In this document: positions 26,129 through 36,436 of the stretch, piece after piece
Layout: the number at the start of each line of letters is the position of its first letter
Position numbering within the stretch: position 1 is the stretch's first letter
Assembly (NCBI GenBank): GCA_026686845.1
Contig: JAIVEN010000004.1
Span: 25,452,827 to 25,516,826 of the forward strand
Direction of reading: 5' to 3'
Length of the DNA stretch: 64,000 bases
Source of the DNA: Adenanthera pavonina
Taxonomy: Eukaryota; Streptophyta; Magnoliopsida; Fabales; Fabaceae
Translations under genes and position numbers: made by a program
The notes under the pieces: generated by a model
Seen by the model: only the letters and a program-made list of their open reading frames with translations
What the model was told of the DNA's origin: nothing
Database searches by the model: none

Positions 26129-26846
26129 TAGAGCCGGTAAAGTGGGCCGGAACCCGCGGGTCGGCCCGTTTAGCCCGCCAAAAATGGGGCTGAAAAAATT
26201 GAGATACTTTATAATGGGAGTAAAAAACTTGGCCCGCCCCGCCAACCCGCCACTTTAAGCGGGTCAGCCCGCCTAGCCCGCGGGCTGGCCTGCTTTTTTT
26301 TAAAAAATATTTTTATATTTTTTTTACTCTATATAATTATATATAAAAAAAAATAAAAACTAAAAAAAAAGGGGTTTAAGCATCATTTTCTTTCTCAATC
26401 TTTCATATATTTTAATTTTAGTTGTATTTTATTTTATTGAACTAAATGTTACTTGTGGTATTACCATATTAATGTATTAATATATTATGCTTTAAGACTT
26501 TATGCATCAAACCGATAAAAGATTTTATGAATATAGTTATTTTATTCATGATAGTGAATAAAAAATTAATAATTTAACTAAGTAGGGGAAAAAAAGAGCT
26601 AACCAAATAAAAAGAGCAAAAAAAAAGAAGAAATTTTATGATTTAATAAAAAAATAGAAAAAAAAAATGGGCTGCCCCGTTTGGCCCGTCAACCCGTGTA
26701 TGGCGGGGCGGGCTAAGAATTTCCAGTCCCGCCCTTGTGGGGGTCTCAGCCCACCCCGCCCCGCCCAAAAGATGGGCCTATGACGAGCCGGCCCGTTTAA
26801 GACAGACCAGTCCATTTAAGGCAAACCGACCCATTTACCACCTCTG
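26129..26846. mobile_element. hAT non-autonomous element
   Basis: A 718-bp element. The left end TAGAGCCGGTAAAGTGGGCC and the inverse of the right end CAGAGGTGGTAAATGGGTCG are hAT-type termini. Flanking octamers TTTAGGTA and ATTAGGTA match at seven of eight positions. GGCCCG-rich arms face each other around an AT-rich core. No transposase frame. It lies about 140 bp downstream of the stop codon of the GXM gene. Confidence 0.85.
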
Positions 26847-26985
26847 ATTAGGTAATCAAGCAATTAAGCCCACGCGCACATTCTCTCCAATTGGAGTACA
26901 CTTAAAAAAAAATCTTGGACTAATAAATAATAATGTAGACAAGGAGTCCCAACCCTCTCTCTCTCGCTGGAATTTTCACTTTCTT

Positions 26986-27864
26986 CTAAGGGCAAAATGG
27001 TCTTCCCAGACGAGCCCTGTGACTCGGAATGGTGAAGTGCCTGATCCTTCCTTCTTGTTCCCTCAAATACCCTTCACACAGAAACCCCCTCGAAAACTTA
27101 TCTTCCACAACTCTATCCACATCATGCACAAACACATCAGTCTCACCTTCTTCTCTGTTTCTCGCCATCAGGCCTGCCGTGTAAATCGCGCTCATCCTCC
27201 CCGGAGCTCCGTCGAAGTAGCCCGTCGGCGCGTCCACCATTATCACATCCCACTCCACATCGTACACCTCGCTCGGGAACCCCTTCAGCACCAACTTGCA
27301 CTTGGAGAACCTCGGGTCCGTCACCGTCTGGCAGTCCTCCTCCTCCGTTCCGATCTTCAGCAGCTTGTCGGCTTGATGCACCTTGGTGTCGTACACCACG
27401 TGGTAGGACTCCAGGGAGGGGAATTTCTCGCGGATTTGGCCGATCCACGATCGGTCTTCCTCCAGGAACACCGTGCGGCCTCCGTGGTTCAGCGAGGTCC
27501 ACATCAGGCTGTCGTGGCCGAGACCGAAGACGAGGAAGTTGCAGGGCGATTTCTTCTGAAGAACTCGAGCTGAGACTGAGATTTCAGGTAGGGTTTGTTG
27601 GGGAGTGATGTTGGTGGTGGCGTAGTGGATTATGGCGTTTGCCAGAGACGGTGGGATTTTGGTGCATGTGGGGTTCAAGCATGATAGTGGCTCTGATGCT
27701 TCTGAAGCTTCTGGGCTGACCGTTGTGTTTGAAATACGAGTTTGTGGCTGAGAAATTGGGAACAAGAAGCTTGATCTGAGGATGAAGATGAAGATGACGA
27801 GAAATGAGAAGCAGAGAAAGGCAATTTTGAGGGTGCCTGTTAATTGGATTTTGGACCTCATCAT
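26986..27864 (-). CDS. Glucuronoxylan 4-O-methyltransferase (DUF579 family)
   Basis: This 292-residue intronless gene encodes a GXM-type enzyme, which transfers a methyl group from S-adenosylmethionine to O-4 of glucuronic acid side chains on xylan in the Golgi during secondary wall formation. Residues 12-30 form one hydrophobic signal-anchor segment, followed by a Ser/Thr/Pro-rich stem to about residue 65. The DUF579 domain fills the rest: PCNFLVFGLGHDSLMW (108-122) is the AdoMet-binding motif, then FLEED (133-137), SYHVVYDTKV (153-162), VDAPTGY (210-216), APGRMSAIYTAGLMARNR (220-237), DVFVHDVDR (243-251) and the C-terminal HFTIPSHRARLGRPFC. Length agrees with Arabidopsis GXM proteins (about 290-300). 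Of two consecutive ATGs the first is taken as the start. The middle of the gene is much more GC-rich than its flanks. Related IRX15 proteins are the alternative, but the motif wording fits GXM better. Confidence 0.95.
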   Translation of the reverse strand: MMRSKIQLTGTLKIAFLCFSFLVIFIFILRSSFLFPISQPQTRISNTTVSPEASEASEPLSCLNPTCTKIPPSLANAIIHYATTNITPQQTLPEISVSARVLQKKSPCNFLVFGLGHDSLMWTSLNHGGRTVFLEEDRSWIGQIREKFPSLESYHVVYDTKVHQADKLLKIGTEEEDCQTVTDPRFSKCKLVLKGFPSEVYDVEWDVIMVDAPTGYFDGAPGRMSAIYTAGLMARNREEGETDVFVHDVDRVVEDKFSRGFLCEGYLREQEGRIRHFTIPSHRARLGRPFCP

Positions 27865-28028
27865 GTTTTCTGTTCTTCAGAGAGAGAGATCAGTGTGATT
27901 TGAAGATAGACGCTGGAACGCTGGGGAGTTATTTGGAGAGAAGAAACAGAAGCATTGAAGCTCTCTGATTTTGCTTCTGATTTAAGTGAAGCTACGTGGT
28001 GTTCATAAAAGGGAAGAGAAGAAGTGTC

Positions 28029-28038
28029 TATATATAAA
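28029..28038 (-). promoter_or_regulatory. TATA box of the GXM gene
   Basis: On the minus strand the sequence reads TTTATATATAG, about 165 bp upstream of the GXM start codon. That would give a 5' leader of roughly 130 nt, in which a CTCTCTCTC-type run lies close to the ATG. Position and sequence fit a plant core promoter; the start site was not measured. Confidence 0.6.
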
Positions 28039-28091
28039 TTAAAAAAAAGAAGAAGAAGACGGGAAGAATTAGTAACGGTTGGACAGAGCAT

Positions 28092-29573
28092 CTATGGAAG
28101 GCTGTGAAATTTGGAAATAGGGGAAATTAATTCAAATTCAAAATCTATAAAATTTATGTTAAAATATATAAAACATTAGTAATACTTTTAATAATTTAAG
28201 TTGTTATTAATATTTATTTTTAGAAACCAACTATAATATTAAAAAATCAATATCAAGTTGACCAATCAAGAATGTGACACATATATATCCTTGAGTGATT
28301 TATAAATATTTATAGATATTTTTTTAATCGTGACCTTAGTAAGCCCTAAAATAACTTACCCACATTATTGTTTACTAAAAAAAATCTACCATTTATTAAT
28401 ATAAAAATAAAATATATAATTTATACTAAGCTGCATTGTTATAAATATCAACAACATATCTCATTTTCCAAATTTCATATGATACACTAGAGCCCAACTA
28501 ATTACTATTATATTTAAAGAAAATTATATTTTATAATTACAAATAAGCTCCTGAAATTTATTCGTAATTTGTTTTGAAACTTGATAATAATAAGTCTCAT
28601 AAAATTTGATTGTCCATTATGAACTCTTGAGAATAATTCACAAATAGTTCATAAAAAAAAAAAGAATAATTCACAAATCTGGCTAAAAAAAACAGAGAGA
28701 ATAATTCACAAAATAAAATAGAAAGTCCCACCTGTGGGGCCCACCTTACTCTCTATTTATCTCCATCTGAGCCCTTGAATCACTTTGGTGAATACTAATA
28801 ATAATTTTAAATGTTAAAAATAATTGTAATTTTTAAAATTTACCATAAAATATCGCAAATTCAAGTCTGTCAAGGTAGTTTATTTATCCTTTGAAATACC
28901 TACTACAACATCATTGTGGTTGGCCATATATATTCACCGACGGACTCTTTTGGTACTCAACACTCTAAATGGTATTCTAATTCTAATTCTCTAACATTAT
29001 ATATATTGTAAATTGAAAAACTTATATCATATCGTGATCTGTAATGTATTAATATAAAAAGGGATTTATTGGATGTGGGATATAAATTAATAGGAATATT
29101 ATATTACCAGCGAAGGCTTCCAAAGCAAGAGAGTAAGTTACATGAATGATGATTATATCTGGTTTCTTTATTGAACCAAAGGAATCTCATATAGAGGGTG
29201 AAGGAAAGGAAAGTTGGTAAGATGAATTAGTCTTGACCAAATTAAAAGGTGCGTTATTCGTGGTTGTTGAATCATTGGTCATGGTTGGTGCACCAGCAGG
29301 TGGGGCTCCGAGAAACAGGATTGACTTTTGTCTGTTATTTTCATTCTCTTCTAAGTAAAACTACGTTCGTATAACTATATACATATATATATAAATATAT
29401 ATATATATAGTTATTATCAATGATGTTTAATGTAGTTTTACTATAACTAGAAATAAGCCCACGAAATTAAATCACATTATTAATGATTAAAAATAATATG
29501 ATTTTCATATTACATATATATATATTGATATATTGATATATTAATCATGATTGATGATATATACTCCCCCTGG
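28092..29573. other. AT-rich sequence upstream of the GXM gene
   Basis: Probable distal promoter and intergenic DNA. No coding frame, RNA gene or complete element was recognised. A TA-rich tract lies at about 29371-29410. Confidence 0.5.
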
Positions 29574-29814
29574 TTCATAAGATTATCACTTTAGAGGTTT
29601 TATAATTTTTCAAAATTTTTATCATTTTAGAATTTTAAAAAAATATTAACTACTTTTTTTTTGTATTTTTACCTTTCATTAGTATAAAATGAACCATTTA
29701 AGAGTCAAGGATTTTAATAAAATAATATTAAATTTTACAATAATATAGATTATTTAATAGTTCCCTTGATTTTATAAAAACCTTAAAATGATATTTTTTA
29801 TGAACCAAATAGAA
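29574..29814. mobile_element. Stowaway-like MITE
   Basis: Starts after TA with CTCCCCCTGGTTCATAA and ends with TTATGAACCAAATAGAA before TA, so the termini are inverted copies. About 240 bp, AT-rich, non-coding. Confidence 0.65.
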
Positions 29815-29877
29815 TATTGATTTTGCCAATAAATTTCTTGGTGATTGTGCAACAAAATTAGAGGGGGCCATCTATTA

Positions 29878-30148
29878 CTTCCTTCATTTTCTTAAAACTA
29901 TCATTTTAAAATTTTTAAATTTTTTTATAATATTTTTCGTTTTAAAATGTCGATGAAATATTAATTACACTTTTCACTACTTTACCTTTTATCAATACTA
30001 TTAATTCTCCCTTTGTATGTGTAAAACAAATTTAAGTCAAAAAAATTTTAGTAAAATTTTATTAAATCTTGTAACAATCTAAATCATTTAATGACTTTCT
30101 TAATTTGTAAAAACCACTAAAACAATTTTTTTTATGAATCAAACGAAG
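29878..30148. mobile_element. Stowaway-like MITE
   Basis: Flanked by TA. It begins CTTCCTTCATTTTCTTAAAA and ends TTTTATGAATCAAACGAAG, decayed inverted termini. Length 271 bp, non-coding. It lies only 64 bp from the MITE at 29574-29814. Confidence 0.6.
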
Positions 30149-33062
30149 TAAATAGTAAGTGCAAAATATAATATATTATAATTCTAAATCATTAATATTT
30201 TTCTCAACAAGAAGAAATTATATTAAATAGAAAAAGATGCAATATAAACACAAGTCCAAATAAAGAACAAGGCCAACCAAAAAAAAACCTACATATAAGA
30301 AAAGACCAAGGCCTGACAACAAAAACAAACCCAAATATAAACACCACCAACCTCTGATGCTACACCACCAGAGAATAGCTTCACCAACAACGCCTTCAAT
30401 GGGGATGGGGGTTAAAACAACCACCCATACAATCACATCTCCTTAACCAGCAAAAAGACCACCAAAAACCTATAATCAAGGGAAGTGATTAAATGGAATC
30501 CACTATGTGATAGCCGCACAGTGGAAGAAACTGACCAGCACTCTAGAGAAAGCAGTATGAAGCGAGAGACAAGTGAGCACCTACCCAATATCTCCCCAAC
30601 CAATGATCTGTTAAAGAGATCTCTCACAGGCCTAGAAATCACGAACATCTTTCTGTTATTAGCTGCAAGGCAACAAGTCCCAATCCTAAATCCACCAATG
30701 CAAACCCACCATTGTAATGACACTCAATATATTGCTTCGAACATAGTATTGAGCTACAGACATGGATCTCACTGTAATTGTATAGGTACGAAAGAGACAA
30801 AGACTGGAGGAAGGACCAAAAGGATTAAATTAAGGTAAAAGGAGTCAAAGGTTTCTCATGTCACAAGCTCTAGTGACTCCACAGCAAGATCTGTTGGATT
30901 TCAATTGGGCCGAGTTAAAGAGAGCTCACGCCACAACGAGCTTACTTAGTGCCACAACACCATCCACAGAATCAATTTAACTCAGAATACAAATTAGATG
31001 GTGGAAGAAGGAGAAAATGGAGGAGATCGAAGGAGCTTTACTAGGTTTTCAAATTTCTGACCTCAAGGATGGATTTTTGGACTTTAGAAGCTAAAATCTT
31101 AAGTGGTAAGTGGATCTCCATCTTTCCTTCTCTTCTTTCTGCTTGTTTTGAGTGTGGACTTTGTGGGTACAAGTTGGATTCCATCTTGATTGATGTTTCC
31201 ACCAATTAGAATGATTGTAAATATGTTAATGAAGTATTGTTTGGTGTTCTTAAGCAATGGGTAATGGAATTTTGTGTGTTAGGATGCTATTTTGCAAACC
31301 CTGACCTCTAATCCTAGGGCTCCTCAAGGTATCTAAATTTTTTAGCTTTTATTCAGCTTTGAATAGATGTTTGGGGCTCTTGGATATGTAGTTATGGTAT
31401 TGGAATCATGGGTTTGCTACACTTATGCTTGGTTTGTCGGGTTGTAGATTGTCAAGTTTATATTCTTTCATAATTTAGGTATTTTGTGGTACTGTAGTGT
31501 GCAAGCTTTCTTAATTAAGGTTTTTGCACTTCAACAAGTCTTTCAAAAGCGCTCAATTCATTAGTAAGTGATAAACCTTTGGTATAAGGGAAATTGGTCT
31601 TAGAGGCTTTGTATGGTTTTGGTTAATTAAGTGGTCTTAATCGTGCTTATAGGTTGACTTGGTCATTCTTTCTCTCTCTAATGTGTGTATGTAGTTGGTA
31701 CTCTGACAGCCTAACATTCCCCCATGTGTGCGTGTGCGGGCAATTCGAGATAACCGTAGTGTATTTATCTTGATGTAATTTTCTATGCAAATATATACTT
31801 TGTTCCTTTTATTTCATGATATGCCCTTGGCACATCTAGCGAGGTTACGATAATCTTTTTCCTTGTTCCTTGTGTATGGCTATGAGAATATGACTATGTA
31901 ATGAGAAATGTATTTGATTATTAGTATGTGATTCATTAGTATCCGCACTGATAGATTTAGTACATTGATGAGAATGATGATAAGAAATACATTTATGTGT
32001 AGAACATGATAACATGTTGTTATTAGATTCGATGACCAACATGTTTAGTTTTGATAATGTCAAATAGTGAATAAAAAAGTTTGCATAATATAGTTATTTA
32101 ATGTTATTTATTTCTTTTATATCATGTTTATTATTTGAGAAAGAATTGAACTAACTACTAGACTTAATATGAATTTTTTATGTAGTTATTTCAAGAAGAA
32201 GAAGAGAGTTTTGGAGAAGAAGAACTTTGGAGCTTAAATTAGAAGATCAAGATTCAAGTTCTTAGTCTGAGTTTGGATATAAGTAGTTGATGATGCTTTG
32301 TTTTAAAAGGTTTTCCAAAGAATTTTAGAATATCACTTTTAACATTAAAAATTTTAAGTCCAGAAATCAAATTGAGCATTAATTCCTTCATTCCTATGAG
32401 TTTTCAAAGTGTAAATAATAGTAATTGATTACCCCTTAATTATAACAGCAAATCTTCTCAATTTCATATTCTCTTGATGATGTAATCGATTATCTTTAGC
32501 AAAACAGTTGATTATCATCTCTTCTACTGTGTTAGCTTGCCTCTATTTAGCACCTTAATCGATTATATCTGCATATAATTGATTATTCAGTTGTTATATC
32601 AGTTCAATCTTCCTTACTTCTAATATATTCGATTACCCCCTCAAGATAATCGATTATTGGGCCTGTCTATTTTAGTTACTTTTCAGTTTCATGTTTTAAT
32701 TGATTACTCTTTCTTTCTAATCGATTATATTGCTTCATATAATTTGTTATATCCTTAAATAATTGATTACTTTTTCTCAATGAATGTACGGTGTGACATC
32801 CTGGTGCTGATGAGGGCGGGGAGTGATTGCCATTGCAAGAAAAGGGGGTGAGATAAAATGATAAGGCACGGACAAGGAGCGGCTCCTGGTAGGCTTCTAA
32901 GCGGGAGGGGCATATGAATGAATCGAATACATACCGGAATAAGAGGGATACAAAGACTGTATAAGTATGAGACTATACGTTTAAAAGATAGCTTAAAGGA
33001 ATTGACTACCTATACCAACAAGGTGCACCTACCTTTTTGATAGCTTATCCCTTAAGAACTCA

Positions 33063-33118
33063 TCAGTTATGTATGCTTGACCTGAAGCAATTCTAGGATG
33101 GGTGATCTCCTGGGAAGA
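33063..33118 (+). promoter_or_regulatory. 5S rRNA-like segment in Cassandra 5' LTR
   Basis: The GTATGCTTGACC...GGATGGGTGATCTCCTGGG block corresponds to the centre and box C of 5S rRNA. The 3' LTR carries the same block at 33557-33613. Confidence 0.8.
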
Positions 33119-33212
33119 AGTTGTGTGAGTGAGGAAAAAGCACAACCGAAAAGGCTTGTGTTAGTTTGTAGGGACAGTCATCAATCCTAAAGAAGCGACC
33201 AGAGGTTATAGT

Positions 33213-33226
33213 TGGTATTAGAGACC
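33213..33226 (+). other. Primer-binding site (initiator tRNA-Met type) of Cassandra
   Basis: TGGTATTAGAGACC follows the 5' LTR after GT and resembles the TGGTATCAGAGC primer-binding site complementary to the 3' end of initiator tRNA-Met. Confidence 0.8.
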
Positions 33227-33556
33227 AGCCTCTCTCAATACGATATGGTTCGGGGACGAACCAAGTGGAAGCTGGTAGGCATGTGACATTCAGGCACTGA
33301 TGAGGGTGGGGAGTGATCGCCAGTGCAAGAAAAGGGGGTGAGATAAAGTAATGAGGCACAGACAAGAAGCGGCTCCTGACAAGCTTCTAAGCAGGGGGCA
33401 TATGAATGAATCGAATACATACTGGAATAAGAGAGATCCAGAGACTGTATAGGTATAGGACCATACGATTAAAGGATAGCTTAAAGGAATTGATAGGTGC
33501 TACCTATACCAACATGGTGCACCTACCTTTTCAGTAACTTATTTCTTACTAGCTCC

Positions 33557-33613
33557 TCAATTAAGTGTACTTGACCTGAAGCAATTTTGGGATGGGTGAT
33601 CTCCTGGGAAGGA
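33557..33613 (+). promoter_or_regulatory. 5S rRNA-like segment in Cassandra 3' LTR
   Basis: Reads TTAAGTGTACTTGACC...GGGATGGGTGATCTCC and TGGGAAGG, the 5S centre and box C, at the same position as in the 5' LTR. Confidence 0.8.
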
Positions 33614-33951
33614 GTTATGTGAGTAGGGATAGAGTACACCGAAAAGGCTTGTGTTGGTATGTGGGGACAGTCATCAATTTCAAAGAAGCAACCGGACATT
33701 ACATACAGGCTTTTTGTTTAAAATTTAATGTGTTATATCCTTAAATATAATCGGTTATCTTACTTATCAAACTCTTTTCATCCTTCAATAACATGTTATA
33801 TTCCTAAACACAATCGGTTATGTTTCATAACCTTCCAAATTCCTTTTTAACCGATTATTCTTGACTCAATTGATTGATGAACTTACTTTCTTCTTTGTTA
33901 TTAAACTTAATCATTTAACTTAAACTGAGTTCAATTTATTATTGTGGATAT

Positions 33952-36436
33952 TGTAATACCCTACCGCCTGATCACCACCAAACTTAGCCAAAAACTTCAA
34001 AAAAAATAACCAAACACAACTCACAATACCTCAAAACAACACTCCAGATCCTCAAAGCAGCGGAAACGACTCCCAAAACACCAAAATAGGGCTGGGGGCC
34101 GCGGCCGCTATAGTACTGCCATGGCTCCAGCTTCCCCTGAAACTCCATGCTTCTGGATTCATTGGCACCAAGGCCTAGAACTTGGCACCGCGGCACCCCT
34201 TGCTGATATCCCATATCAGCAACTTTTATACTCCGGGGCGAACTTCCGACGCGCATAATTTTATGCTCCGACCTCTGATTGACTTGATTTCAACTCCTAC
34301 AAGTCAATCTAGTCCACGTCTATCCAAAAACACCACTTTTACCTTAATCCAACTCCGTATGGAGATTCTGGACCCATGAAACCGTTTTAGCCACTTATTG
34401 ACCAAAACTCACCACTAACTACCTCCAATTGCCTCCAAAGGCAACTGGTCATTCAGAGACCATTCATATAGGTCCAAAACCTCCAAACCAACTTGTCCAA
34501 AGAGGTCACCTCAAAGGAACCACTCCTCTGAGATTTGATCCCTTGGAACCCAACTTGACCAAATAGGTTACAGGCCCTTAAACAAACCAACATACTACTT
34601 CTCAACTCCAGAACCATACATACCACATACATAACATACATACATAACCAGTCTCAACCATATCAATCCTTATCAATTCCTTAAGCTATCCATTACAAAC
34701 CATTCTATTCTACTTGGCACAAAATATACATACAAAAATACACACTACATAGACTATTCCCACGTACACAGCTACTCCCGTGCCTTCTCCGGACTAGTGC
34801 CAAAACGGTCACCTGAAAGGTTAGTTTATGGGAGAGGGGGTGAGACAATGTCTCAGTAACCGGAAACAACCACACACAAATATATACATATATATATATA
34901 TATTCCATACAACTCATGAATGCAATGTGCAATGAATGGTATGCATGTCTCCCTCGCACACAACTAGAACCACGGGCTATCATCATGACAGAACATTTTA
35001 TATAGGTAACTCCCTTCCAACAGTCGGTGAAGACTAATTCCGGGACATCACCAAGCTCACCTCCCATTAGTGCACCCGGCTAAAGGTAACACTAATGTTT
35101 GGACCATGGCTCTCCTTCCCCTTTCCAACCACGAATTGGTAGCGATTTAGGGAAAGTGCAGTCCACTACGCGCCTTTCCCTCCTGGCCATCGGAGGCGAT
35201 TTAGCCGCAGGGATCCCATCTTTATCCTCCCTAAAATATATATATCCATCCTTATCCTCCCTAAAATATATCATCATATCATATCGTCATCACATCATCA
35301 CCACCCAATCCGTCATATATCAAGGTCTCACAATGCCATGTGGTGATGCTCATGTACCATCATATAATCATCATCATCATCATGTCACAATCACATGTAT
35401 GCATCATGTCATGCCATGCCGATATCATCATCATAATCATCATCAATGTCATAATCATCATAACTATCCTTTAGCTGTGTGCATACCACGATATATATAG
35501 AAAACAGTACACACAATCACATCAATATCATGGTACGAACGAAACATACATATATATACATAATATACATACCAATATATAATACAATACAAATAACCAA
35601 ACACCCGGTTACCTCAATTGTCGTTACCACACGCACATGAGTTCCACAAGCTTCCTTGAACTGTCCAACACATGTGAACCCCTCTCGATTAGCCAACAAC
35701 CTTAACAATACCACAATTCTTCCATTAACACAATACACCATATAACCAAATATCACAATTCAACCATATTAACCTAACCGAAGGTTCCAACACCCTTTTC
35801 ATGTATCCATAAGCTCTTAGGGATCACTCAAACACCACACAACCTCATACATTTCGAATTCCCAAGAGCCCTCACCGAAAACAACCTAGGGTTAGGCTCT
35901 AAACATACATAATCCCTTCAAAACTCACACTCAAGCAACAAGAATACCAAAATACATTCTATTAACCTCAAATCATCCATTTCAATTGGTGGATTTCTCC
36001 CCAATTCAGAAATCCAACCTTAACACCGAAAATCCTAAACTTCAACCGAAGAAAAATGGAGAGGGAGGAGTAGAGAATACTTACCAACTCAAATCCAAAC
36101 TCTTGAGGTCCGAAAATCACTCCTAGAAGCCGGGAATCTTGAACCCTAGCACTGCTCCTCGCGGTCTCCCTCGGTTTCCTTCGTTTCTTTCTTTTCCTTC
36201 CGACTGAACTGATCCGAATTTAAGCAATTTTTCCCGACTCTCGCCGCTGCTCCAGCATACCTCGCCGCGGCTCCACCAGTTCATCCGGAACAATGCCACT
36301 GGAAAGCTTCTTGCCGCGGCGGCCCTGCTTCTCGCCATGGCGTGGAGCTCTTCCAGACTCCACTTGAGCCTTCCTCCATCCTATTCTCTTCAGTCCTAAA
36401 CACAAAGTCAAGAAAAATAACATGAAGGGTGTTATA
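33952..36436 (+). mobile_element. LTR-A solo LTR
   Basis: Length 2485 bp, from TGTAATACCC to GGGTGTTATA, with a perfect duplication GATAT (33947-33951, 36437-36441). It is collinear with 7582-11934 throughout: shared CGGCCGCTA, CTCCGTATGGAGATTCTGG and CACCTGAAAGG blocks, and the same 3' end. No second LTR or internal domain is present. It lies inside the SIRE-type LTR and marks its empty site for comparison with the first copy. Gypsy-type by inference. Confidence 0.9.

Larger units (their letters stand above)
32792..33703 (+). mobile_element. Complete Cassandra element (5S-carrying TRIM)
   Basis: Two direct LTRs, 32792-33210 (419 bp) and 33282-33703 (422 bp), enclose a 71-bp internal region. 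Each LTR starts TGTGACAT and ends TTATA or TTACA, and carries a 5S rRNA-like segment. A primer-binding site for initiator tRNA-Met, TGGTATTAGAGACC, begins two bases after the 5' LTR. A purine-rich GGAAGCTGGTAGGCA precedes the 3' LTR. Flanks TACGG and TACAG differ at one base. The element is non-coding and must be mobilised in trans. Confidence 0.92.

Noticed and set aside
27019..27573. Frames on the opposite strand and in another frame of the GXM gene
   Set aside because: They are shadows of the GC-rich coding sequence with no family resemblance.
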